Assembly: GCA_963920575.1 (NCBI GenBank)
Contig: OY986975.1
Span: 16,089,897 to 16,153,896, forward strand
Reading direction: 5' to 3'
DNA length: 64,000 nt
Origin: Narthecium ossifragum
Taxonomy: Eukaryota; Streptophyta; Magnoliopsida; Dioscoreales; Nartheciaceae
In this document: piece after piece, positions 1 to 10,631 of the stretch
How positions within the stretch are numbered: the stretch's first letter is position 1
How the letters are laid out: every line of letters starts with the position of its first letter
The notes under the pieces: model-generated
Seen by the model: the letters and a program-made list of their open reading frames with translations, nothing else
Told to the model about the DNA's origin: nothing
Database searches by the model: none
Position numbers and translations under genes: made by a program

Positions 1-1677
1 AGAGAGAGAGCCTTGGCTCGATCTCCGTCGCTGGCGAGGAACTAAGCTAGAGCAACCTTGCTGGAGATCTAAGCTACGGGTGACGAGCAAGAGAATGAAG
101 CTTAGGCCGCGAGATCAACGAGCCTCCTACAGCGTCGACCCAAAGACGCGAGCGTCTCAATGGGTTCCGGCTGTGTTGGCTGGATCTGCGCCATCCGGTG
201 GTGCGCAGCGTCGGAGCACCTCTAGAACCTCTTCGTCTTCAAGCCTCCAAGCACTCTTTCGAAGATGTGAACCTCTTGACAAGAACCCGACGTCTTCCTC
301 CGGCCTTCCACCTCCGACGAGCCTTTGGGTTGGATGAGGAATGACGATGGGTTTCTCTGGTTGGGCAGCGGCGATGGAGACGCCATTGGGTTTGGAACTG
401 AGATCCTTGGGCTGGACGGCGACGGCGAGGTGTTCCTTGGGCTGTGCGAGATCTCCTTGGCTGGGCGACGACGGCCTCTCTCCTCTCGAGCTCTCTCCTC
501 CTTTGTATCAGCTTCTGCTCCTCTGCTTCTTTGCTTCGATGCCTTTTCTCTCTACATTTTGCCCAGCCCTCTATTCAGCCTTCACCCTCCTCCTTTTATA
601 GGCACGAGAGGTGATCTCTTAGTATGGGATGGAATACCCTGATTAAGGGATACTAATTGATGCTAATCCCTTTATATAAGAATAGCTCATATAATCCCAC
701 CATATTTAGAGATGCTGATTTTATTTTTATTTTTTATATGGTATGAGAATGCAATCCAACCATAATTGAAGATGCTGATTTCTCATATGGTATGATATAT
801 ATATATATTTGATTTGGCTGATTTTATATGGGTAGATATTTTGTTTTGAAATTTGAATTTGAAATTCAAATGTTCAGATTTGAATTATCTGAATATTTGT
901 ACAATTATTCAGATATTCGAAATGCCTTATTTAAATTTTAATTTCGATATTTCATATAATACTTTGGAAAATTTACTGAAATATCCCCGGGCAAGCCGGG
1001 TGTAAATTACCAAAATCTCATTTTTTTATCGGCCATATATTTTGGACTGAAATGTCTCCGGCGCAGATGAAATATCTCTGTTCCGGATTTTCAAACCCCT
1101 GAAGGCGTGAAATGACTAAAATGCCCCCCTTGGGGTTAAATGACCAAAATACCCTTTCGGTTTGGTTATTTAAGCGCGACGCATGGCGACGCGACTTCTG
1201 TGCGTGTCATGGACACGTGCGCGCATTATGTGGTGCGCGTATATTTTTGTCGAGATTTAGGCGGATTTGAAGTCGCGTATTTGTTTGGGTTTATTTGAAT
1301 TTTCGGATTTTTCCCTTATTTATTTCAGGGAATTTTCTGTAATTTCCCAGGTGTGGTGGAAAATTACCAAAACGTCCCTATATTTACACAGCTTATTTAG
1401 GATGCCATCAAAGCTATGTAAGGGCTATTTTGGAGTATAGTGGGAAATTTAGATATGCATTTTGGTTTAAATTCCCAAAATACCCTTGGACAGGTAAAAT
1501 TATCAAAATATCCTTATTCCTCCAGTTTGTATAGGATGCCGTCAAAACCGGGGATCTGTAGGAGATTTGGATGAACTCGACTGTGTATGAGCCAATTTGG
1601 GTTTGGTGTGTGCGAATTCAGCCCGGGGACTTCTGCAAATGTAGTCGACTTTACCTTAGCTAAAATCGATGTCAACA
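1..1677 (-). repeat. 3' LTR (partial) of Gypsy element A
   Basis: It matches 11260-12935 across its whole length. The inner boundary is ...gatgtcaaca at 1677, the complement of the TGTTGACATC LTR start. Short ORFs inside it recur in the other LTR and look non-coding. Confidence 0.9.
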
Positions 1678-1693
1678 GATGCCCCCTCGAGGC
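1678..1693 (-). other. Polypurine tract of Gypsy element A
   Basis: On the minus strand CTCGAGGGGGCATC directly precedes the TGTTGACATC start of the 3' LTR. This is the expected position for the plus-strand primer of reverse transcription and fixes the element orientation. Confidence 0.75.
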
Positions 1694-4561
1694 CTGCGCG
1701 TAAAATTCATGTAATTTGAACGGGCAGGGCTCGAAAACTTTTAGTGACTTAAGTATTCACTGGTATTTGTCATAAACAACTTGGCCATATATGCGGCCTT
1801 GTTGTGATTTTTTTTTTTTGAAATCGCAAATTTCGTGAAAACTGCGATTCTAATTTCGAGAAGATTGCGATCATGTATATCTTGAGATCACAAATTTCAG
1901 TAATTGGCAATCATAAATTTTTTTGAGATTGCGGATTGTGATTTTTTTGAGATCAAGACTTTGAGTTCATGTGGGACTCTTCCAGATATTAGGAAGAATC
2001 ACCGGGACTTGGAGTTCATGCACAATTCTCGCGCTCCCCCATATATATCACGTTGGCTTTGGCCGGTGCATCTTATCTCGGCGTGAAGGGCGAGCATCTT
2101 GGCGAGGCCGAATGCGAGAACCATTGGCAACACGACATAGACGAGCATCTTCAATGAAGCACGGATGGGCGAGTACCAGCAATGAGTACCAGCGGCTGGG
2201 CGACAAGCTTTGGGCGCAGCTTGGCAGTGAGCATCACACGGTGTAGGCGAGTTGGGAGAGGCATCTGGTCGACGACGCGAGGAGGAGGATCAATGACGAG
2301 CATTGGCTGTGGCTTGGTGGCGACAAGGTTCAACGCCGGTGAGAGCCGACACTTGGGCGGCAGCAAAGGCGGGGCGCAGCGTAGGTGAGCTCCGGCAATC
2401 TCTCCTTCTTCTTCTCTTTTTTGTTCTTCTACGAGGCTCTGCCGGTGAAGAAGAGAACCCGACGTCTTGGCGACAAGGTATTGGGCGGCAGCAGTGGAAA
2501 GCTTGGCGCTGCGTTCCTTTCTTTCTTTTTCTTTTTTTTTTTTTTCTGCGCCTTCTCCACAAAGCTTCTTCAAGGAGGCCGACATTTTGGCGACGGTGAG
2601 GACTGGCAGCAATTTGGTCGACGGAGAAGAAGAGAAAGGAGACCATTGGAGGGACGCCAATATAACAGGGCGTTGGCATAGTAGAGTAGCGGCGCATCGG
2701 GGCAGCTCGGCGAACAACATCTTGGTGCTTTGGCATCGGCCTTGGCGGCGATCTCGTGAGGGCGAAATTGATGGCTGCGACATGCTTGAGCTCGACGAAG
2801 TGCAGATCGGTTCGTCGAGTGATGTTGGTCGTCAGGCTCTATCTCACCTTCGGTATGTGTTGATCGTCGCTCCCGGTTTTTAATTCGTCTTCGGCTCTCG
2901 ATCTATCTGGTCCCTCTGTAAGCCTTTATCCCGGTCGTGTGGCAGAGTGGGCCTTCCCTCTTGGATGCTTGAAGCATCGCGATAATGTTTTGCGACTGCA
3001 ATGGTGATGGCGAATCGGCGAGTCCAATTGTAGTAGAGCAGATCAGGGGCGGTGTGTAAGGGCCCTTAGGTCGCTCGCTGCCCCCTTTTTATTGTACGAG
3101 CAGTACTTGTGTATATTTCATGCTCGCGGATTGCAAGATATATCATTCGTGCTATCAGTTTAAGCTCGTGAAGCTTTGAGCATATATATTTTGTATGTGC
3201 TGTCAGTTTAGGCTCGTGAAGCTCGGAGCAAAGTTGTTAAAATTTATGTTTTGCCGACAGTTTATACTCGTATGGCTTGGAGTATTGTTGCTTACAGTTT
3301 AGGCTCATGAAGCTTGGAGCAAAGTGTGTAAAAATTTATGTTTTTACCGACAGTTTATACTCGTATGGCTTAGAGTATTGTTGCTTACAGTTTAGGCTCA
3401 TGAGGCTTGGAGCAAAGTGTGTAAAAATTTATGTTTTTGCCGACAGTTTATACTCGTATGGCTTGTAGTATTGTTGCTTACAGTTTAGGCTCATGAAGCT
3501 TGGAGCATTTTAGCCTTTTTTTTGTGTGTGTGTTTTTGTGTTAATATGATAGCGATCATCGCTTGGGCATTCATCGGGTTTTCAGAATCTGACTTGTCTT
3601 TTTGGTGTTGAGTTGATCCTCGCGCGGGCATTTATCCTGCCATTGATGCATGATCTCTCATGTTGATGTTGTGTTGATCTTTGCATAGAGCGTGTATCTG
3701 GCCCTTAGCATTAAGTTTGTTGTGTTAATTTTGAGAAGATCGTTTCTTGGGCGTTTTTTTTTTTGCCTTGGATGCTCGATCTCTCAGGTTGATGTTGGGT
3801 TGATCTATGATCTTGGCTTCTCTCTGAGCTACAACATTTGATCTCTTTTGTGATTGTCATATGAATGGTCGCCTCTGGTTTCTATTTGGCCTTTGGTGTT
3901 GGACTTTGTTGTGTTGATATTCTCCGGTGTTGCGCCTTCAGCGATCTGTGTTGCCTTCGGCATAGAGAGTGACTTTGATGTTGCTGATCTGCAACCTTTA
4001 TCTGGCATTCGGTTAGGATCCCTTTGTTGTTAACTTGATCATCGCCTCTAGCTCGTATATGGCTTTCAGCGCTAAATCCTTTGTTGGCAGGATCTTATCT
4101 TCTACCTTTAACCTTCAGCCGATGTCATACAGCCTTTGGCATCGTCATCATCCACATCTTTTCTTCATTTATCCTTAGGTCTTTGTTGCCAATGGAGATC
4201 TCTTTGGGCTTCCTCTGAGTCTGTTTTGAATGAGGAAGTCGTTGGCGCCTTCAAAAAGCTTGAGAAGATTTTGATGTCGATATTCTTGCCAGCTCTGACT
4301 ATATCTCAAGATATCAGAGGGCTAGAGCAAGGGATCAAGGATTTGGTTGCAGTACTGCATGACCGAGGGTTTGGCTCGTCTCCTTTGAGAGGTATTTTGG
4401 AGTTGCTTCTGCTGCATGTATCCTCATATGATGAAGAATTCAACGTCATCTTGAGCGAAAGCATCTCCGAGAAACTAAAGTTGCTACCCTTGAAGCCCAA
4501 TTGAAAGTAGAGAAGTAGAAGTTGAAGGTCATGGTAGAGAAAGATGTTGCTTTAGGAGAAA
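1694..4561. repeat. Degenerate repeat-rich interior of Gypsy element A, no credible gene
   Basis: No recognisable protein is encoded. From about 2800 onward the sequence is built from diverged short units recurring every 60-70 bp, with recurring words such as gttgatcgtcacctc, catcggatctg and gtgttgatc. A polypyrimidine-rich patch lies at 2395-2560. The ORFs here (2151-2783 minus, for example) are low-complexity and overlap several other frames, so they are left uncalled. Confidence 0.6.
3204..3510. repeat. 93-bp tandem repeat, about 3.3 copies
   Basis: Unit starts (cagtttaggctc) lie at 3204, 3295, 3388 and 3481, giving periods of 91, 93 and 93. Each unit contains two related halves, one starting cagtttaggctc and one starting cagtttatactcg, so the array looks like a duplication of an older half-unit of about 45 bp. 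93 is a multiple of three, which creates a spurious repetitive 63-aa ORF. Confidence 0.85.
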
Positions 4562-5110
4562 AGATCGCCGCTTGAGTGTATATCCCGCTTTTTGTATACG
4601 ATCTTCTTGTATCGGTGTCATCGTGTTGGCATCCGATCTCTTTGGTGTTGCGCCAACCATTGCCACTTGCTTCTGTCTCAGCTTCGACATCGGATCTCAT
4701 TTGCTGTTGGTATGTTGATCGTCACCTCCGACTTTATCTCACCGTCGGGATCGGACCTATATATTTTGTTGTTTTGATTGTCACTTCTAGCTTTGTCTTA
4801 CCTTCAGCATCGGCTTTGCTTCATTGTGGGTATCTCGATTGTCACCTCTGGCTCTATCTCACCTTTGGCATCGGATCTGTTCGGCATGGTCCAGCGCATG
4901 CTGAGAAGTCATCAGGAATAATTTATACATGTGGCGAAGACACGGCGTTTGAACAGCATGCCCAAGGCATAGATCTTAGGAACGAGGCTGGTTGTGGCAA
5001 GACTAGTAGTTTGCTAATAGAGTTTCATAACCGATGAAGTGCCACACAGTCGGTCAAGTTTCATTGAGAAAAGAGCTCGAGCCGGTGATGATCTTATGGG
5101 CTTCAACCTT
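4562..5110. repeat. Copy 1 of a direct duplication inside Gypsy element A
   Basis: It aligns by eye with 6646-7140: gatcgccgc..gag start, the ctctttggtgttg block, gagaagtcatcag, then caagttt...gag..agctcgag at the end. The offset is about 2.08 kb, with many substitutions and a few indels, so the duplication is old. Confidence 0.7.
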
Positions 5111-6082
5111 CTCTTCTTCTAGGAAGCAAAGGGATTCATCATCGTCCCCGAAGACTTTTGTAGTTAAGTATAAGTAGTTGTCCCGAGAGACGCCGCTTTG
5201 TGGCATACTTGGCTTTCTGGTTTGAAGATCTATTGAGACTTGGTGAACGAACCCTTCGATTCCTTCGCTGGGCATCGCCTTCCTGAAGATCTTGTATTTG
5301 GGGGCTTTGTGCTTCATCGGCCTCGGCTGCCAGTTTTCAGGAAGCAGAGATTTCGGGGGAGCATTTCTAGCTGCTTTAACCTTTTGCTCGAATGCTTGTC
5401 TTTTCTTTTGCCTTTTGCTGATGTAGGGCCTCCCATAGCGATCATAACTAGGCTCGAAGTCGGATAGTGTATCATCATCATCCGAGCTGGAATAATACAT
5501 CTCCTCCAAGGTGGGCCATGAACATCCCTCGACAGGTGTCAGAATGGGAGTCATATGATCCTCGCCTTGCTCATATGAAGAGATAGATGTGCATATGTTC
5601 TCAACGGGCATGCAGGGAGGTGCCTGGGGGACATACACAATTTCTTCATAAGGAGATGTTGAGGAGGTGTACTCCTCGTATGGAGACTCGGGGTCTGCTG
5701 CGGTAGTGATCACTTGTGTTGACTCTACCTTCTTGCCTTTCTGGAGCTTCTTCAGGAGCTCAGCATCCGTGACTCCGTCGTCAATTAATTTTTGGACCTT
5801 ATCCTTGATGACGAACTAGTCTTGGAGTGTGTGCCCAAGTATTCTGTGGTGATGGCAATATTTTGGCTCGTCCACTTTGTCTGCTTTGCGGGGGCGGCGG
5901 GACTCCGGGAGCTCTATGATTCCAAGATCCAACAGACCTTTGAAGATGTCAGGGACCTCCTCTCGGGGGAAGGAATATTCATTTTCAATCCTCTCCTTGC
6001 AGGTCTTCACTCGCCGTCGCGTGGGATCGGACGAGAGGTCTCTAGACCGAGGCAACTCGTAAGTCTCCTTTGATCTGAGCAT
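5054..6082 (-). pseudogene. Gypsy gag C-terminal fragment, interrupted
   Basis: Two minus-strand reading frames continue one another: 6082-5816 ends in a histidine/cysteine-rich motif (KYCHHHRILGH) typical of the YCxxHRxxGH knuckle near the gag-protease junction of plant Gypsy proteins. After one in-frame stop it continues into 5713-5054, an acidic 219-aa stretch of the gag-protease linker type (YYSSSDDDD, RYGRPYISKRQ). The stop between them and the lack of protease and RT downstream mark it as non-functional. On the coding strand it lies downstream of the RT fragment, the reverse of the normal order. The family identification rests on motif memory, not a search. Confidence 0.65.
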
Positions 6083-6149
6083 TTGCGTCGCCGAAGTCTG
6101 GAGTACAGCTTTCCCCTTTGAGAAGCCTTTTTCTTCCTTGTGCGCTCGG

Positions 6150-6408
6150 AAGCCTTGTCAATGGTTTGATTTCTGCGAGCCATTTTGGATACTAGACCTC
6201 TTGAATAAAGCCCACCTTCATGAGTTTGTCGACCTCGGCGATAATTTTTTGGAATTAACTCGGGTCGAAAGCGTCTTTGGGATTGCTTGATAGGGCGGAC
6301 ATCTTCTGCTATGGAGAGATGGTGGACAGCCACATCGACATCCCAGCTTGACATTTCTTTATAACTCCAAGCAAACACGTCCCGGTTCTCATGAAGAAAA
6401 AAGAACAA
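6150..6408 (-). pseudogene. Gypsy reverse transcriptase N-terminal fragment
   Basis: The first residues of the minus-strand frame from 6408 (ENRDVFAWSYKEM, then VAVHHLSIAEDVRPIKQSQR and RFRPELIPK) match the conserved start of the plant Ty3/Gypsy RT region. The match breaks soon after FRPELIPK by frameshift, with a remnant of YPKWLA still readable near 6190. None of the RT catalytic motifs is present. It is a relic joined directly to the gag fragment by an internal rearrangement. Confidence 0.75.
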
Positions 6409-6645
6409 CCTGGTTCTTCTCGTCCAAGGACCGTCCTCTGCCCCCTAAATTAATTTCTTCTAGTTTGTCAATGGTTGCTTGACCACCGCCTCTAAGCTGT
6501 GGTGATGCTTTTGGTGTGCTGTGTCTTTGGTGTTGGGTAGATAGCCCTCAGTGTTCAGCATTGCATCTGTGTCGTTTTGATGTTGTATGCTTGATCTTCA
6601 GCCTTCAATGTCCAGCATCAGATATGTGTTGGTTTGGTGTTGAGT

Positions 6646-7140
6646 AGATCGCCGCCTGAGCGTATGCCCCGCCTTCCGCCGACAATCTTCTTATATTGGT
6701 GTTATTGTGTTGGCAATTGATCTCTTTGGTGTTGTGCCAATCGCTGCCACCAACTTTTGTTTCGCCTTTGACATCAGATCTACTTTGTTGTTTACATGTT
6801 GATCATCACTTCGGGCTCTATCCAGCTCTCAGCGTCGGATCTGTCTAGCGTGGTAGTTCGCTGACGCCGGGAAAGGCAAAATGAGGGCAACGTCCAACGC
6901 ATGCCGAGAAGTCATCAGCAATAGTTTGCGCATGTAGCGGAGACGTGGCGCTTGATCAACATTTGGAGTAGAGGCATTAGTGAACAGCATGCCTGAGGCA
7001 CGACGATGAGCTCGAAGCCTAACATAGATCTTGGCGACGAGGCTAGGTGTGGAAACAACTGTAGCTCGTTAATAGAACTTCACAGTCGATGACGCGCCAC
7101 GTCGGTGGCCAAGTTTTGTTTGAGGGAGAAGCTCGAGGGG
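6646..7140. repeat. Copy 2 of a direct duplication inside Gypsy element A
   Basis: Partner of 4562-5110. The two copies flank the RT/gag fragment module (5054-6408). Confidence 0.7.
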
Positions 7141-8958
7141 AGGAACTCGGTGCTTCAACAATGGTGGTGCATAAATGCCACCAGCAAAATAATGTTTGGA
7201 GTGGTTGATGGCGGCCAAGTCCAGCGACATCGCAACGGGGCGACGGCAGCATCACAGGTCCAAGCAACCAGCAATAGCCTTGACCGGGTTCTTCAGCAAC
7301 GATCTCTAGTCTCGATGGCGAACTCATGGACGTTGGAAGAGAAGCGGTTGGCTGTGTCATGATGGAGGACATGATCTGAGGTGAGTTGGGACAACATTCT
7401 CCTCCTTCTTCGAGCTTGTGTTTGGAGACAAAGATCGACGATGAAGACGGCGGCAGTAGCGGCTTATTCTTGCTGGAAAAGGCATCGGCGCGGTCTTGAT
7501 CGGAGGTGAGTTTGATTGACATTGGAGAAGCATTCTCCTCCTCCTCCGAGCTTGTATTTTGGAGACGGAGATCGACGATGATGATGTCGGCAGTTTTCTT
7601 CTTCTGTCTCTTTGCTGGGACATTTGAGGAAGTGGATGTCTCATTGTCTTGGACCCCTACGGGCATTGTCGTGACGATGTTGAAATCGTTCTCTTGCAGG
7701 ATCCTTTCTGTACTTTGGTTTCTTGGTGATGAAGTCTCGAATTGGTCGGCTTTAGCTAACAATCCGTAGCAGGAGCGACTGGAACCGCATGCATGGATAG
7801 GAGCACGGTGCATGGCAATTTTTCTTCATTTCCTTCCCAGCGAGCTTCTTTTTCTTGATGAGGGAATGATCCGACTGTGAAATGTTGCGGTTCCCCTTGA
7901 GCTAGAAAGTGTTGTCGCCAGTGTGACTGTTGGCGTTGTTTATGTCTGAGGCTACTTTGATTTGAATATTTTGCAACTCCTGAGCAATGCAGTATGCATA
8001 GGCTGCGCGCATGTCGGCGAGGAAAGTTTGATGATTCGGGACACTTCGAGCTCGTAGCAATGGCGATCACGGAGTGATTCCTCATCGTCGTCGGTTGCAT
8101 GGAGGCCAAGCCAAGGTCTTTTTAAGTCTTCGGCAGGTGATGCCGAGATTGTTTGAGTCACAAGGGTTTTGTCAGGCATTTTAGGTTGTCTCCTGGAAGC
8201 AGGGAAGGAGAAGCCGTCGTTACTCGTCGGAGCAGATCTGACACGAACGACTGCCCCCAGCCGCTCTTGTGCTCCAGCACTTAGCTTCTTTTGGTTGAAG
8301 ACTTCGTGGGCCGGGGATGAAAACATCATCGTCTGTCGAGACAGGCTCGTTGTGAATAGTCACCCCTGGACGCCTTTGCGGAGCTCCTGACTCGCTTTGT
8401 TCTTTGGCCACCTTCCACTGAGAGCGTGCACGGCTTACTTGTGGGAGCTTTGAGATCTTTAATTTGGTGGATGTGAGATCCGGCGGGAGAATCCCCGACA
8501 CATGAAATCGCCCCAGGACAATTTTGTAGAACTTATAGTTTCATTTGGTGATCCGATCCGTTCAGTCCCGCCGACGTCTTTGACTTGATGTCTTTAGCGC
8601 CAGCTTCCGGGGGTGCACGACTTGATCCGCTCCATCCCATTGATGTTTTTGACTTGATGTCCTTAACGCCATCTTCCGCGTGCGTACAAGGTAGGTTTGT
8701 AACAGCTTCTGTTTCTTCTCCTTGATCACCACAAGATCCAACTGAGGACGTTTTAGTGTTGCGCTTACTCCCATGAGTAGTGACTTCATCTCCTCGCGAG
8801 GTCCGTTTACGGCTGCCCCCGGTTGTGTTTACGGAGTACTTGACTTTATCCGGTGATCCGTCGAGTTCTTTAGCTTCGTCTCCTCGATAGCTTTCAGGCG
8901 CGTACGAGACTCTTTTGTAGCATTTCCAACATTCTGACGGGCAGAGGATCCGGTCCAA
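7043..8958 (-). pseudogene. Degenerate second copy of the unknown ORF of Gypsy element A
   Basis: Overlapping broken minus-strand frames (8958-8533, 8501-8220, 8329-7952, 8109-7756, 7813-7043) repeat motifs of the 366-aa ORF at 8829-9929 in the same order. They include KTSxGxNGS followed by HQMKL, GAVVRVRSAPTSNDGF against GAVIRVEPVPTDEDHF, SASPAEDLK against SVPCAEDPK, and GLHATDDDEESL against GLHATGNDEASL. The GLHAT blocks lie about 1.25 kb apart. No known domain is recognised. Frameshifts between the pieces argue against a functional product. Confidence 0.55.
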
Positions 8959-9929
8959 GGGATCTTAGCGTCGTATCCTCCTTGGCGCGCAGTGTGAGTT
9001 GTCATCTTTTTGCAGGGCCGCTGTAATGACACCTTTGTTTGTGAACCAGTAGTAGTTGACACTTTTGCGCCGGAGTTTGCCACAACTAGAGCAGTGAGCG
9101 AGACACTGGATGGCACTGCGTGCATTGGGAAACCATCCGTACCCATCGGGATGTCGAGCCAAGGCCTTCGAAACAGATAGTCACGAACGCTTCCAAAATT
9201 TACTTGTGCCATCTCCTCGATGTAACTCTGATGAGTCGGGTGTTTGGGCTCTGCATTCTTCCGTCGGCGTTCATACTCCGCTCGGAGTAACTGAACATAG
9301 CAGTACCGAACGTGGAGCGACGCCTCATCATTTCCTGTCGCGTGGAGGCCAATCGAAGGTTTGTCGGGGTACACCTCGTAATGGGCTTCGTAGTCAACCT
9401 TAGGGGATGCCTGCATTTTCGCAACAGATGGGTAGATTATTTTGGTTTTACCTTTCGGATCTTCAGCACATGGTACAGAGATCATCTGAATTGCAGAAGT
9501 TTTCTTGGCCACCATGGGTCTTCTCTTGGAGGTAACGAGAGTAAAGTGGTCTTCATCGGTCGGAACGGGTTCGACGCGAATGACTGCCCCCGGATCCTCC
9601 TGTGGAACAAATGTCTTTGATTGTTGGCTGCCACTGAGTGTGTGCGCGGCTTGCTCATTGGAACTTCGACATTCTTGGCTTGATGGGTGCAAGATCCAGC
9701 TGAGGAGCCCCAGACACCTGTTCGCTGGACAACTTTGGGAAGTCTTCAACTTCGTTTGGTGGCTCGAACCATTTGACGGCGCCGACATCTTTGGTTTGAC
9801 GTCTTCAGTTGCTCCTGGGTAAACACGAGATCCATTTGCGACCATCTTGCTTTTGCCAGATCTAACTGAGGGAGCTTTATCATTATGCTTCCTTTGATGA
9901 GCCCGGAACCCGTCTTGGCGAGTCACCAT
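8829..9929 (-). CDS. Unknown 366-aa ORF in Gypsy element A, possibly a gag-like structural protein
   Basis: This is the longest open frame of the element interior. It is basic and Ser/Thr/Lys-rich, with no signal peptide, no evident membrane segment, no zinc knuckle and no retroviral enzyme motif that I can see. Residues about 120-205 (PGAVIRVEPVPTDEDHF to GLHATGNDEASLHVRYCY) and the segment EEMAQVNFGS...IPMGTDGFPMHAVPSSVS recur elsewhere in the element, at 7952-8329 and 10175-10462. This makes it part of a serially duplicated protein module. Its position after the 5' LTR and primer site would suit gag or an extra ORF, but that is inference. The Met at 9929 is simply the first in frame, and a tandem DNA repeat with stops precedes it. 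Confidence 0.4.
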   Translation of the reverse strand: MVTRQDGFRAHQRKHNDKAPSVRSGKSKMVANGSRVYPGATEDVKPKMSAPSNGSSHQTKLKTSQSCPANRCLGLLSWILHPSSQECRSSNEQAAHTLSGSQQSKTFVPQEDPGAVIRVEPVPTDEDHFTLVTSKRRPMVAKKTSAIQMISVPCAEDPKGKTKIIYPSVAKMQASPKVDYEAHYEVYPDKPSIGLHATGNDEASLHVRYCYVQLLRAEYERRRKNAEPKHPTHQSYIEEMAQVNFGSVRDYLFRRPWLDIPMGTDGFPMHAVPSSVSLTALVVANSGAKVSTTTGSQTKVSLQRPCKKMTTHTARQGGYDAKIPWTGSSARQNVGNATKESRTRLKAIEETKLKNSTDHRIKSSTP

Positions 9930-10330
9930 CTCTTCATGAGGTCCTACGATAGTCTTCGCTTGTGTGTCGAAAGTAGCTGCTCCTGGGTAAACACGAGAAC
10001 ACGAGATCCATTTGTGACCGTCTTGCTTTTGCCAGAACCAACTGAGGGAGCCTCATCATTATGCTTCCTTCGACGAACCTGGAGCCCGTCTTGGCGAGTC
10101 ACCATCTCTTCATGAGGTCCTACGATAGTCTTCGCTTGTGTGTCGAAAGTAGCTGCTCCTGGGTAAACACGAGATCAATTTGCGACCGTCTTGCTTTTGC
10201 CAGAACCAACTGAGGGAGCCTCACCATTATGCTTCCTTCGACGAACCTGGAGCCCGTCTTGGCGAGTCATCATCTTCTCATGAGATCCCACGATAGTCTC
10301 CGCTTGTGCATCGGAGGTAGCGGCTCCTGG
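9811..10330. repeat. Tandem repeat, period about 168-175 bp, three copies
   Basis: The phrase gctcctgggtaaacacgaga begins units at 9811, 9979 and 10154, and gctcctgg recurs at 10323. Unit lengths of 168, 175 and 169 bp mean the copies are not all in the same reading frame. On the minus strand each unit encodes variants of RQDGLQVRRRKHN followed by SVGSGKSK, so the array arose from coding sequence of the unknown ORF. Confidence 0.85.
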
Positions 10331-10462
10331 AGTGGTGAAGGAAACTTTTGATGGCGTCGTCGGCATTGGAAGGCCGTCGCTACCAATCGGGATCTTAAAC
10401 GAGAGGTCGCCAAAGCGAATAGTGATGAATGCTTTCAAAGTCGCCTGCGCCATATCCTTCAT
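10175..10462 (-). pseudogene. 5'-most fragment of the unknown ORF of Gypsy element A
   Basis: This 95-aa minus-strand frame starts MKDMAQATLKAF and carries IPIGSDGLPMPTTPSKVSF, homologous by eye to EEMAQVNFGS..IPMGTDGFPMHAVPSSVSL inside the 366-aa ORF. It ends at a stop within the 170-bp tandem array. It could be the original N-terminus of the protein before duplication. No function is recognised. Confidence 0.5.
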
Positions 10463-10494
10463 TTAAGAAGTTAGACCTGTCAAGATGTAAGAGT

Positions 10495-10582
10495 ATATAT
10501 GTATTTTTTTTTTATTTTTTTTTTGATGATTTGTTTTTTCATCATCATTTTCTTTTCTTTTCTTTTTTTTTCTTTTTTTTTT
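10495..10582 (+). repeat. T-rich low-complexity tract
   Basis: Long runs of T broken by A, C and G (A-rich on the element's coding strand) lie between the primer site and the first ORF. It probably belongs to the retrotransposon leader. Confidence 0.7.
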
Positions 10583-10607
10583 GATCTAGAGATGGGAGGT
10601 AAGGTGT

Positions 10608-10628
10608 GGTCCCACTGGGCGTGCCAGA
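10608..10628 (-). other. Putative primer binding site of Gypsy element A
   Basis: On the minus strand TGGCACGCCCAGTGGGACC begins six bases after the CA end of the 5' LTR. This block is familiar downstream of the 5' LTR in plant Tat-type Gypsy elements. The matching tRNA was not checked. Confidence 0.65.
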
Positions 10629-10631
10629 TTT

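Noticed and set aside
396..399. Loss of the DFGWG motif in the BAHD protein (residues 396-399 of the product) as a sign of inactivation
   Set aside because: EYPWG appears to be normal for the GLAUCE-like clade as I recall it, and the rest of the protein is intact. The coordinates given are protein residues.
325..642. 105-aa ORF, repeated at 11584-11901
   Set aside because: It lies inside the LTRs of the Gypsy element, overlaps other frames and resembles no protein. Its repetition only reflects the LTR duplication.
2151..2783. 210-aa minus-strand ORF
   Set aside because: Low-complexity Lys/Glu/Arg stretch from a polypyrimidine tract, overlapped by several equally long frames in both strands.
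3277..3468. Repetitive 63-aa ORF
   Set aside because: A by-product of the 93-bp tandem repeat whose period is a multiple of three.
3204..3510. CRISPR-like array
   Set aside because: The repeat fills the whole unit with no unique spacers, and the DNA is from a plant nucleus.
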